64,000 bases of DNA from Bog-473 sp035947875 (GTDB lineage: Bacteria; Actinomycetota; Acidimicrobiia; Acidimicrobiales; RAAP-2). Both the position numbers and the translations under genes were made by a program. The stretch is from assembly GCA_035947875.1 (NCBI GenBank), contig DASZJQ010000067.1, forward strand, positions 16,717 to 80,716, read 5' to 3'. Below are positions 41,420 to 50,500 of this stretch, piece after piece. The notes under the pieces are model-generated. The model did not search any database, was not told the origin of the DNA, and worked only from the letters and a program-made list of their open reading frames with translations. Numbering within the stretch: position 1 is the first letter of the stretch; every line of letters begins with the position of its first letter.

Positions 41420-42412
41420 TCAGCGCCGCTGCAGTCGGACCTCGAGTGAGTCCCGGAGGGCGTCGCCCACGAAATTGAGCGCCACCACCACCAGGATGAT
41501 GGCGATCCCGGCCGGGTAGATCTCCCACCACCAGCCGTTTCCGGCCGCGTCCGCTCCGGCGGACAGCATGCTGCCCCAGTCGGTTCCCGGCGCCGGGATC
41601 CCGAAGCCGAGGTAACCCAGGGCGGCCAGCAGGAGGATCGAGTCGGCCACCTGGAAGGTGGCGAACACCACAATGGTGCCGACCGAGTTGGGGATGATGT
41701 GTCGGCCGACAATGCGGCCCCCGCGTCCGCCCATGACCCGCACCGCCTGGACGTATTCGCGGACGCGCAGGGTCAGCGTTTCACCTCGTATGAGCCGGGC
41801 CGGAATGAGCCAACTGACGAAGGCGATGATGAGGATGATGAGCACTTCGCTTGAGCTGAAGATGGTCACCATGGCGATCAGCAGGAAGAGGATGGGGATG
41901 GAGAGCAGCATGTCGACGAACCGCATCATGGCGGCGTCGACCGAGCCGCCGAAGAAGCCCGCCGTGGCCCCGAATACGACGCCGACCACCGTGGCGACGA
42001 AGGCGGAGGCGAACCCCACGATCAGCGACGTCTGACCGCCGTACATGAGTCGCCCCAGGATGTCGAAGCCTGTGCTGTCGGTCCCAAGTGGGTGACCTGA
42101 TTGGGGCGGCCCGTTCTCGACGGTGCCGAGCACGGCCTGCTGGTTGGTCTGGTCGGTGTGGTAGATGTGCGGCCCGACGAAGCAGAACAGCACGAAGGCC
42201 ACGATGATGATGAGCCCGACCACGGCCATCTTGTTCTGGATGAAGACGCGACCGATCTGGACGAACATGCCGCCGCCCTGGGTCGACTCGCCTCCCTCGG
42301 GCACAGACACCAGTTCCATCGGCGTGATGGCCTCGCCCATGCCAAGACCCAACGGCAGTCGGGTGCTGGCGGCATCGGTGCCGAAGACAGGGTCCTCATG
42401 GATATCGGTCAT
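41420..42412 (-). CDS. ABC transporter permease, DppC-like
   Basis: 330 residues. A long N-terminal cytoplasmic stretch (about 1-55) precedes the first helix (MAVVGLIIIVAFVLFCFVG). The typical periplasmic sequence HPLGTDSTGFDILGRLMYG and the EAA loop region EYVQAVRVMGGRGGRIVGRHIIPN (contact site for the ATPase) identify the DppC/OppC type. About six helices in all. Its ATG overlaps the stop of the DppB-like gene by four bases (ATGA). It is the third gene of binding protein, DppB, DppC. Confidence 0.92.
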   Translation of the reverse strand: MTDIHEDPVFGTDAASTRLPLGLGMGEAITPMELVSVPEGGESTQGGGMFVQIGRVFIQNKMAVVGLIIIVAFVLFCFVGPHIYHTDQTNQQAVLGTVENGPPQSGHPLGTDSTGFDILGRLMYGGQTSLIVGFASAFVATVVGVVFGATAGFFGGSVDAAMMRFVDMLLSIPILFLLIAMVTIFSSSEVLIILIIAFVSWLIPARLIRGETLTLRVREYVQAVRVMGGRGGRIVGRHIIPNSVGTIVVFATFQVADSILLLAALGYLGFGIPAPGTDWGSMLSAGADAAGNGWWWEIYPAGIAIILVVVALNFVGDALRDSLEVRLQRR

Positions 42413-43368
42413 GCCGCCGCCCCCCCGAACCTGATGCGTGGATCGGCCACGGCGTAGAGGATGTCGGCCAGAAGCGACCCGAACACCGTGGCGACGGTGA
42501 TCACAAGGGTGGTGCCGAGGACCAGGGGGATGTCGTCGTTCTGGGCGGCCTGGACGGTGAGGTAGCCCATGCCCGGGTAGTTGAACACGTTCTCGGTGAT
42601 GAGGGCCCCGCTCACGATGGCCGGAAGCGACAGGCCGATCAAGGTGAGGATGGGGATGAGGGCATTGCGCAAGGCGTGTCCGTAGAGGACCACCCGTTGG
42701 CTAGCGCCTTTGGCCCGCGCCGTGCGGATGTAGTCCTCGGCCAAGGCGTCCATCATGGACGAGCGCATATAGCGACTGAATGAGGCGATGGTGATGGCGC
42801 AGAGCGTGATCATCGGCATGATGAAGGCGCGGGGATCGGTGAAGACGGCCCACGCCGACGCATCGGACGGCGGCTGTGACGGCAGCAGGTGGTGGTCGAA
42901 GGAGAAGAAGATGATCAGGAGCGTCCCCAGCAGGAAGGGGGGCATGGCGTAGAAGATGAAGGACAGGGCGGTCAGGCCGTAGTCGGCCGGCGTGTTGCGC
43001 TTGACCACCTGCAGGATGCCGAGGGGGATGGCGATGATCAGGGCGATCACGGTGGCCGTCCCGACCAGTACCAGGGTCTTGGGCAGGTACTCGGCGATCA
43101 CCGCTTCGACCGGCTGGGTGCGCTTGTACGAGTAGCCCAGATTGAGATGGGGCAGTCCGATGATGTAGTGCCAGAACTGCACCCACAGGGGTTGGCTGTA
43201 GCCGTTCAGGATGTTCCAGTGCCGGCAGAACGTGACCGTGGCCTTGGGGCCGTTGACGGCCTTGCACTCGCCACCCGGAATCAGCTGGCTCAGGATGAAG
43301 ACGATCAGGATGACGCCCAGGATGACGATGATCGCCTGGACGAACCTGCGGAAGATGAACCCCGTCAT
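42409..43368 (-). CDS. ABC transporter permease, DppB-like
   Basis: 319 residues. The start MTGFIFRRFVQAIIVILGVIL is the usual first helix of DppB/OppB. The middle EDYIRTARAKGASQRVVLYGHALRNALIPI is the EAA loop that docks the ATPase, and SGALITENVFNYPGMGYLTVQA is a conserved family end. A periplasmic insertion with two cysteines (GGECKAVNGPKATVTFCRHW, about residues 32-51) between the first helices is unusual. A TATGGT hexamer ends 9 bases before the ATG, so this gene may have its own promoter besides read-through from the binding protein gene. Confidence 0.92.
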   Translation of the reverse strand: MTGFIFRRFVQAIIVILGVILIVFILSQLIPGGECKAVNGPKATVTFCRHWNILNGYSQPLWVQFWHYIIGLPHLNLGYSYKRTQPVEAVIAEYLPKTLVLVGTATVIALIIAIPLGILQVVKRNTPADYGLTALSFIFYAMPPFLLGTLLIIFFSFDHHLLPSQPPSDASAWAVFTDPRAFIMPMITLCAITIASFSRYMRSSMMDALAEDYIRTARAKGASQRVVLYGHALRNALIPILTLIGLSLPAIVSGALITENVFNYPGMGYLTVQAAQNDDIPLVLGTTLVITVATVFGSLLADILYAVADPRIRFGGAAA

Positions 43369-43377
43369 GTCGATGCG

Positions 43378-43383
43378 ACCATA
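43378..43383 (-). promoter_or_regulatory. -10 hexamer TATGGT before the DppB-like gene
   Basis: Read on the minus strand, TATGGT ends 9 bases before the ATG at 43368. It lies in the 110-base gap after the binding-protein gene. Confidence 0.5.
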
Positions 43384-43478
43384 CAGCGGCGGCCCCCGGG
43401 CGGATCGTGTGGCCCGCCCGGGGGGGATGCCGCGGCGGCCGCGGGGTCAACGGTCATCCGCAACCCCACGGCCTCAGG

Positions 43479-45380
43479 TCAGCTCGCCCAGCGCCAGTTC
43501 TCCGGGGTCAGGGCCTGCAGCACGTTCAGCGGCGTAGCACCCTTGAGATTGGTGGCGATCTCGTCGAACGGGTTGGCGTAGTTCGGTTGGTAGACCACCG
43601 GAAGTTGCTGGGCCAGGTAGTTCTCGTACTTGGTCAGCGTCACGTCCTGGAAGTTGGTGGCCTTGATGTTGGCGTCATTGGTCGGGTTCGAATAGCTGCC
43701 CGAGTTGGATCCGGCACCGGTCTGGAAGATCTCCTCTCCCGATGGGTAGTAGTCGGGCGAGAAGATCCACCCGGCACCCCAGTTCTCCAGCTGCCACGTG
43801 CACCCGCTGCCGCTGCACGGCGTGGCGTTCCCGATCACCGTGTCGAAGGTGCCGGTGGAGAGGGTCATGTTGATGCCAGCGGAGGACCAACTCGACTTCT
43901 CGGCGTTCATCGTGTCGGTGATTTGCGACAGGCCACCGGCATATTGGAGGTCGAAGGCCAGCTTGGCTCCCTTGGGGATCCCGGCGCCGCACTGATTGGA
44001 CGCCGAGCCCGGCTTCTGGCACGTATCCGTGCCGCCAGAGACCACACTCCACCCGTGACTGCTCAGCAGGTTCTTGGCCTTGGTGGGATTGTACGGATAC
44101 GGGTTGGTCTTCTCATAGGAAGTGGCGTAGGCATTCTGCGGTTCGGACGGCACGGGGCCATAGGTCCCGACGCCGTACCCGTGAGCGAAGCTCTTGATGT
44201 AGGCCGGCTGATCGACCAGGTACTGCACGGCCTGGCGGAAGTAGAGCTGGCTGAAGATCTTGCCGGCGTTCCCATCGTCAGCAGTCGAATTGAAGTTGTA
44301 GGGGAAGTAGTTGATGGCCCAGCCATACAACGGGTTCAGGGTGTACTTCCCTTCCAAGCGCGGGTTGTTGGCGCCCGGGGTGAACACCGACGTGGCCGGG
44401 GCCGTGATGTCCTGGACGGGCAGGTAGCCGTAACTCAGCTGTCCGCCGACGAGGGCATTGTATTCGGCCGTGTCCGAGGTGAAGGGCGCCTCCTTGAAGG
44501 TCTTGATGGTGGGCTTGGTCGGGCCCGAGTAGGTCGGGTTGGCCGCCATCGTGACGTTACCGGTGGCGTCAAAGCTGGTCAGGTGCCACGGTCCGTCGAC
44601 GACCTGCCAGAGGGGGTTGGTGGCGTAGGTCGGCAGCGCGTTGTTGGCCGCCTTCGGGTTGGCCGGGTCGTACCCCGCCTGGTTGGAGAGGAAGGTGTAG
44701 ACCGCGGAGCAGGCGGTGTCGGCCGTGCCGAATGCGGCCGAGGAGCACCCGCCTGATCCGGGAGCGCCGCCGGTTGAGGTCGTATCCCAGGCCATCGGGA
44801 ACGGCGTGATCTGGCCCAACTGGTTGTAGGTGTACCAGAACGTGTTGACCGAGGTTGTCAGCTGCAGTGTCATCTGGGTCGGGCTGTCGATGGTCACACT
44901 CTTGATGGAGTCGGGGATGCTGGCGCCACCGGGGGCGTACGCGGCCCAGTTGGCCTTCTCGGCGTGCAGCATGTTCAGGAAGAACATGACGTCCTGGGTG
45001 GTCACGGTCTCACCGTTGGACCACTTGTAGTCCTTGAGGTTGATGGTCAGGGTTGAGTTGTTGTTGGTGTAGGCCGGCTGGTCGGCCAGGGAGAGGTTCT
45101 CGTTGAGGCCGGGCGTCGTCCCGTTGCCGAACCAGTAGAGGGGTCGGTACATGAGGTACTGGAACTCGCTGATATTGGCGACGCTGAAGTAGGTCAGGCT
45201 CATGAACGGGAAGATGTAGTTCGGCGGTGTCTGGGGTTGCTCGGCCCACGTCGCCACCGTCGGCGTCGAGGTGGCGGCACCGCTCGAGGAGATCGGCCCG
45301 GCCAAGATCAGCCCCGTCGTCATTGTCCCTGCGGCCAAGGCCATACAGGCCGACCGCTTGAAAAACCCCTTCAGTCCCAT
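43479..45380 (-). CDS. Extracellular substrate-binding protein, family 5 (peptide/nickel type)
   Basis: 633 residues. The N-terminus (GLKGFFKRSACMALAAGTMTTGLILAGP) is a signal peptide. After it comes no L-x-x-C lipobox at the end of the hydrophobic core; its only cysteine (residue 12) lies at the start. Thus it may be released or held in another way, although Gram-positive binding proteins are usually lipoproteins. Family-5 features: DYKWSNGETVTTQDVMFFLN, the hinge motifs and Tyr/Trp-rich ligand strands. Length is at the long end (usual 500-600). AAGGGAG precedes the ATG. It heads the operon with DppB- and DppC-like permeases. Confidence 0.9.
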   Translation of the reverse strand: MGLKGFFKRSACMALAAGTMTTGLILAGPISSSGAATSTPTVATWAEQPQTPPNYIFPFMSLTYFSVANISEFQYLMYRPLYWFGNGTTPGLNENLSLADQPAYTNNNSTLTINLKDYKWSNGETVTTQDVMFFLNMLHAEKANWAAYAPGGASIPDSIKSVTIDSPTQMTLQLTTSVNTFWYTYNQLGQITPFPMAWDTTSTGGAPGSGGCSSAAFGTADTACSAVYTFLSNQAGYDPANPKAANNALPTYATNPLWQVVDGPWHLTSFDATGNVTMAANPTYSGPTKPTIKTFKEAPFTSDTAEYNALVGGQLSYGYLPVQDITAPATSVFTPGANNPRLEGKYTLNPLYGWAINYFPYNFNSTADDGNAGKIFSQLYFRQAVQYLVDQPAYIKSFAHGYGVGTYGPVPSEPQNAYATSYEKTNPYPYNPTKAKNLLSSHGWSVVSGGTDTCQKPGSASNQCGAGIPKGAKLAFDLQYAGGLSQITDTMNAEKSSWSSAGINMTLSTGTFDTVIGNATPCSGSGCTWQLENWGAGWIFSPDYYPSGEEIFQTGAGSNSGSYSNPTNDANIKATNFQDVTLTKYENYLAQQLPVVYQPNYANPFDEIATNLKGATPLNVLQALTPENWRWAS

Positions 45381-45399
45381 AGCACTCCCTTGCTATTTG

Positions 45400-45417
45400 G
45401 TCGCCCGGGCGGGCGAC
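45400..45417. promoter_or_regulatory. GC hairpin in the leader of the binding-protein gene
   Basis: GTCGCCC (45400-45406), GGGC, GGGCGAC (45411-45417) form a perfect 7-bp stem about 20 bases upstream of the ATG at 45380 and directly before the ribosome site. On the plus strand it is followed by TTTTT, so it also looks like a terminator for transcripts antisense to the binding protein gene. Confidence 0.5.
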
Positions 45418-45543
45418 GTTTTTGTTGCGCCTTCCGCCACCCCAGCGGCGGAAGATTCCGTAAACGTAACGCAACTGCCACATAAGGTGTCGAATGAACC
45501 ATCAATATTTCGTTGAGTTCGCGGGTTTGAACGGAGTGGAACG

Positions 45544-45593
45544 GTGTGTGGCGGCCGCTCACACACGATTCGTGCGTCACACCGGCGTCACAC
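45544..45593. promoter_or_regulatory. Repeated TCACAC motifs and a GTGTGTG/CACACAC palindrome, candidate operator
   Basis: GTGTGTG (45544-45550) and CACACAC (45560-45566) are a perfect inverted repeat with a 9-base spacer. GCGTCACAC follows twice (45574-45582 and 45585-45593, 11 bases apart). The cluster lies between the divergent binding-protein and DMT genes and could bind a regulator of either. Confidence 0.45.
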
Positions 45594-45674
45594 GTCTGAT
45601 GTGCTCCATCTGAGAACCAGCTGTGTACCCCCTGCGTGGCCGGTAGGGGCCGCCGTTACACTTGGGGCGGAACG

Positions 45675-46631
45675 ATGGTCTACGTCCTTGCTCTCGCGGC
45701 TGCGTTGTCCAACGCGCTGACGAGCGTGTTCCAGCGCATGGGCGTCGAGGACGCCCCGCAAGAGTCGACCATGACGCTGAGCTTGATGACCCACGCCATC
45801 CGTCGTGGCATCTGGCTCCTGGGGTTCTTCTTCATGGTCTGTTCCTTTCTCCTGCAGGCCTTTGCGCTGCACGCCGGTCGCCTCTCGGTGGTCCAGCCGA
45901 TACTGACGATGGAGTTGCTGTTCCTCGTCTTCATTCTGGGGACGTACTTCGGGTACAAGATCACGCTGCGCGAATGGATCGGCGCCTCCGCCATTGCCTT
46001 CGGGCTCTCGGGTTTCCTGGTGTTCTCCGACCCCGGTGGGGGAAACGAGGTCCCGAGCAACCTGGACTGGATCTTGGTCGGGGGTGCGGCCAGCGCGGCC
46101 ATCGTGGTGACGGTGGTGGCGACCCGATGGGGCCCACGTTGGTGGAAGGCGGCCATGTTCGGGTCCGCCGCCGCGATTTCCTTCGCCTTCACGGCCGCTC
46201 TGATCAAGGTGGTCGGTAACTATGCCGCCCGGGACTGGGTCAGCCTCTTCGTGCACTGGCAGACCTACGGTCTCGTCGTGTTCGGTCTGGCCGGCCTCTT
46301 TCTGACCCAGAACGCCTTCCACGCCGGACCGCTGGCGGCGTCGCAGTCGACCCTGGTGCTGGTCGACCCCCTGGCCAGCATCCTGTTCGGCATTGCCCTC
46401 TACGGCGACAGCCTACGGACGGCCAACCCCTGGGGCCCCTTGGAGGCGGTCTCACTGCTGGTCATGTTCGCCGGTGCCGTCTTCCTGTCCAACTCACCGC
46501 TGGTCACGGGGCTGCGGGGCGAGGGCAAGGGTGCAGAATACGAAGACCTGCTCTCCCGACGGGTGAAGCATTTCGGCCGAGAAGACGTCGAGCTGGCCGA
46601 CAACGGCCTGCCGCCCTTCTCCCCGACCTAG
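45675..46631 (+). CDS. DMT-superfamily (EamA-like) transporter
   Basis: 318 residues with about nine to ten hydrophobic helices in two related halves, from MVYVLALAAALSNALTSVFQRMG to AVSLLVMFAGAVFLSNSPLV. The cytoplasmic C-terminus (about 285-318) is acidic and polar. The pattern is of EamA/NIPA-like members of the DMT group; substrate is not evident (metabolite export or magnesium-like uptake are known in the group). TACACT lies 12 bases before the ATG, further than in the clearly leaderless genes of the window. Confidence 0.78.
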   Translation: MVYVLALAAALSNALTSVFQRMGVEDAPQESTMTLSLMTHAIRRGIWLLGFFFMVCSFLLQAFALHAGRLSVVQPILTMELLFLVFILGTYFGYKITLREWIGASAIAFGLSGFLVFSDPGGGNEVPSNLDWILVGGAASAAIVVTVVATRWGPRWWKAAMFGSAAAISFAFTAALIKVVGNYAARDWVSLFVHWQTYGLVVFGLAGLFLTQNAFHAGPLAASQSTLVLVDPLASILFGIALYGDSLRTANPWGPLEAVSLLVMFAGAVFLSNSPLVTGLRGEGKGAEYEDLLSRRVKHFGREDVELADNGLPPFSPT

Positions 46632-46650
46632 GGTCCGCGCCAAGGTTCCC

Positions 46651-46678
46651 GCCCCTAGGTTCCGGCCCCTAGGTTCCG
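46651..46678. repeat. Two copies of a 14-bp tandem repeat between converging genes
   Basis: GCCCCTAGGTTCCG occurs twice in succession (46651-46664 and 46665-46678). It fills the gap between the stops of the DMT gene and the hydrolase gene and is not a clear hairpin. Confidence 0.75.
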
Positions 46679-47460
46679 GCCCGCGCCAAGACTCGGCGGA
46701 CGAAGGTGGCGAAATGGTCCGGGTGGGACAGATGGGCGCCGTGCTGGGACCCGGCGATCTCGTAGGTCTCGGCCCCGGGCACGTGGGAGCCGAGCCAGGC
46801 CACGGTGGTGCGGTGATGGGCCTGGCTACCCTCTCCCCCCATGCCGAAGACGGCGGGGGTGGTCAGGGCCAGGACGTCGAACGGTTGTTTCCCGCGCATG
46901 AACGTCATGTCGGCCACCAGCGCCGGACCGTCGGCCCGGCGGATGGCGCGCCCCTCGTCGGTGAGGCGCCGCCAGGCCTCCGGGCTGACCATCCGACCGA
47001 AGAACCGTTCGGCCTCGTCTCCCGGGTCCTCGGCCAGCGGGGCCCATTCCCTGCGCCGGTCCGAGCCGGGTGCCGTGCGCCTGAACCCCAGCCACGGCAT
47101 CGGTGGCTCATAGGCCCCAATGGCGTCGAAGGCCCGGGGCTCGGCCAGCGCCGCGCCGACCACGACATCGCCCCCCAGGCTGTGGCCCACTGCCGCCAGG
47201 CTGGTGGTTCCGGCCGAGCGCAGCTCGGTCGCCACGTCGAGCAGGTCGGCGATGTGGCCGCCCAGGTCCACCACCCCGCCGCCGCGGGAGCCCTGGTAGC
47301 CGCGCCGGTCGTAGGCCACCGTATTGATGTCGGGCAGCCGGCGCATGACCCGGCGGAAGCTCTCGGCCCGATCGAGCGAACCATGGACCAGGATGACGGT
47401 CGGAGCCGGGGAGGAGGCCGCCGGCCGCTCGATGACGTGAAGGCCGGCGGGGTAGCTCAT
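46669..47460 (-). CDS. Alpha/beta hydrolase
   Basis: 263 residues. The fold is visible from VILVHGSLDRAESF (oxyanion HG motif), YDRRGYQGSRG, the nucleophile elbow VGHSLGGDV (Ser near residue 103) to the C-terminal GSQHGAHLSHPDHF with the catalytic His. No signal peptide. Member of the general esterase/haloalkane-like hydrolase group; substrate unknown. The chosen ATG begins MSYPAGLHVIERP; longer versions extend into the kgd promoter region. It is divergent from kgd, with 61 bases between the starts. Confidence 0.85.
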   Translation of the reverse strand: MSYPAGLHVIERPAASSPAPTVILVHGSLDRAESFRRVMRRLPDINTVAYDRRGYQGSRGGGVVDLGGHIADLLDVATELRSAGTTSLAAVGHSLGGDVVVGAALAEPRAFDAIGAYEPPMPWLGFRRTAPGSDRRREWAPLAEDPGDEAERFFGRMVSPEAWRRLTDEGRAIRRADGPALVADMTFMRGKQPFDVLALTTPAVFGMGGEGSQAHHRTTVAWLGSHVPGAETYEIAGSQHGAHLSHPDHFATFVRRVLARAGT

Positions 47461-47509
47461 GGGCAGGTGTGACGATATCGCCCCGCCCCAGCTGCCCGAG
47501 CGCCCCCGG

Positions 47510-47515
47510 TATGGT
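47510..47515 (+). promoter_or_regulatory. -10 hexamer TATGGT of kgd
   Basis: TATGGT ends 6 bases before the ATG at 47522, with no ribosome site between. Confidence 0.58.
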
Positions 47516-47521
47516 GGGTCC

Positions 47522-50500
47522 ATGTCCCAATCCACGGCCACGCCGGGCTCTTTTGGCCCCAATGCATGGCTGGTAGACGACATGTACGACCGATTTCTGG
47601 TCGATCCGACGTCCGTGAGCGACAGCTGGAGGGAGTTCTTCGCTGACTACCGGCCTGCGCCCGTGCCGGCGCCCCAGTCCGCCCCCACCCCGGTCCCGGT
47701 GTCGGCGCCCGTTGCAGCCGCATCGGCTCCCGTGGCCAGCCCGGAGGCCACCGCCGCAGCCAGCCCCGAAGCCCAGGAGGCCACGGTCCTGCGGGGGGCG
47801 GCCTCTCGCATCGTGGCCAACATGGAAGCCAGCCTCTCGGTCCCCACGGCCACCAGCGTGCGCAGCGTGCCGGCCCGCCTGCTCGAGGTCAATCGCCAGA
47901 TCCTCAACAACCAGCTGGCCCGCACGACCGGAGCCAAGGTCAGCTTCACCCATCTCATCGGCTACGCCGTGGTGCGGGCTCTGCACGACGTGCCGGCCCT
48001 CAACGCCGCGTTCGTCGAGCACGCCGGTGACGCCGGGAAGCCCGGTGTCATTCATCACAAGCACGTCGGCCTCGGCCTGGCAGTCGACCAGGAGAGGAGC
48101 GACGGATCTCGCACACTGCTGGTCCCATGCATCCGGGACGCCGACACGCTCGACTTCCGGTCGTTCGTGATGGCCTATGAGGATCTCATCCGCAAAATCC
48201 ACACCAACAAGATCTCGCCCGACGACTTCGCCGGCACCACGGTGACCTTGACCAACCCGGGGACGCTGGGCACGGTGCAATCGGTGCCCCGCCTCATGCC
48301 CGGGCAGGGCGCCATCATCGGCGTGGGCGCGCTGGGGTACCCGGCGGGCTTCGAGGCGGCCGACCCGCGTGTCCTGGCCCAGCTCGGTCTGGGCAAGGTG
48401 GTCACGCTGACGTCGACCTACGACCACCGCATCATCCAAGGAGCGGAGTCGGGCATCTTCCTGGGCCGGGTGGCCGCCCTCCTGACCGGGGCGGACGGCT
48501 TCTACGACTCCCTCTTCGAGTCGATGGGAGTGCCCTACGAGCCGGTGCGGTGGCGGGTCGACAGTAACGCCGGCGACGGCACCGACGAAGGCGAGCACCA
48601 GCATCTGATCAAGCAGGTGCACGTGCAGACCCTGATCAACATGTACCGGGTTCGGGGGCACCTGATCGCCCATCTCGATCCGCTCGACGCCGAACCTCCG
48701 CACATCCATGCCGAGCTCGACCCCCTGAGCTATGGCCTCACCATCTGGGACCTGCCGCGATCCTTTGTGACCGACGGCTTGGCCGGGCGCGACGTGGCCA
48801 CGCTCGACGACATCCTCCATGTCCTGCGCGACGCCTACTGCCGGACACTCGGCATCGAGTACATGCACCTGCAGGACCCCGAGCAGAAGCGGTGGATCCA
48901 ACAGCACGTCGAGGGACAACCGAGCACGCTCAATCAAGATGAGCAACGGCACATTCTCGATCGACTCAATGCGGCCGAGGTGTTCGAACGATTTCTCCAC
49001 ACCCGCTATGTCGGTCAGAAACGCTTCGGGCTCGAAGGAGCCGAATCAACCATCGTCCTCCTGGACACCCTGCTCGATGCCGCGGCGGGGTCCGGGGTGG
49101 CTGAAGTGGTCATGGGCATGTCCCATCGCGGCCGGCTCAACGTCCTCGCCAATATCGTGGGGAAGTCGTACCGCGACATTTTCGAGGAGTTCGAGGGCAA
49201 TCTCGATCCCGAATCGGTACAGGGATCGGGGGACGTGAAGTACCACAAGGGCGCCCGCGGCACGTTCCATGGCAGTGCTGGCGAGGAGCTCCCCATCACC
49301 GTGGCGTCGAACCCCTCCCACCTCGAAGCGGTGGACCCGGTGGTCGAAGGCATGACCCGGGCCAAGCAGGATCGGTTGTCGCCGCCCACCGACGGGACTC
49401 CACGAGCCCTGGCCGAGGGCACCTTCGGGTTCCCCTGCATGTCGGTTCTGGTGCACGGTGACGCCGCCTTCGCCGGACAGGGTGTGGTGGCCGAGACCCT
49501 CAACCTGTCGGGCCTCTCGGGTTATCGCACCGGGGGCACGGTGCATGTCGTCATCAACAACCAATTGGGCTTCACCACGGCTCCGGCGTCGGCCCGCACC
49601 TCGGTCTACCCGACCGATGTGGCCAAGATGGTCCAGGCCCCCATCTTCCACGTCAACGGCGACGATCCCGAAGCCTGCGTGCGAGCCGCCCGTCTGGCCT
49701 TCGCCTTCCGACAGACCTTTCACAAGGACGTGGTCATCGACATCGTCTGTTACCGCAAGCACGGCCACAACGAGGGCGACGATCCGAGCTACACCCAACC
49801 GCTGATGTACCAGCGCATCGAAGCCAAGCGGTCGGTGCGCAAGCTCTACACCGAGACCCTGGTGCGCCGGGGCGATATCACGCTCGAAGACGCCGAATCG
49901 GCCCTCGACGACTTCAACAAGGCGCTGCAGACGGTGCTCGATGAAGTCCGCGGCGAGCCTTCGCAGGTCCCCGACCACCTCCCGGACGCCGAGCCGGCCG
50001 CGGCCGAGGTCCCGCCGGAGGAGACCGGCGTGGCGGGCGATGTCCTGCACGCCTTGGCTTCGATCGTGCGTACCGTTCCTGATGGCTTCACTATCCACCC
50101 CAAGCTCGAGCGCCAATTCTCCCAACGGGACGCAGTGGTGGCGGAAGGTCAAGTTGACTGGGCCCTGGCCGAGGCCCTGGCCATGGGCTCGCTGCTGTAC
50201 GAAGGCGTCAACGTGCGTCTGACCGGACAGGACACCCGCCGCGGCACATTCAGCCAACGGCACGCCGTGCTGGTGGACTACGCCAACGGGGAGGAGTTCA
50301 TTCCGCTGGCCCATATCGACACTGGGCTGCGCCGCGTCGGCGGTGGCGCGTTGGAACCGGCCGAAGGATCGATCGGCTGCTTCACGGCGCGCGACTCGCT
50401 GCTCTCGGAGTACGCCGCCGTCGGCTTCGAATACGGCTATTCGGTGGAAGCGCCCGAGGCCCTGGTGCTGTGGGAAGCGCAGTTCGGTGACTTCGTCAAC

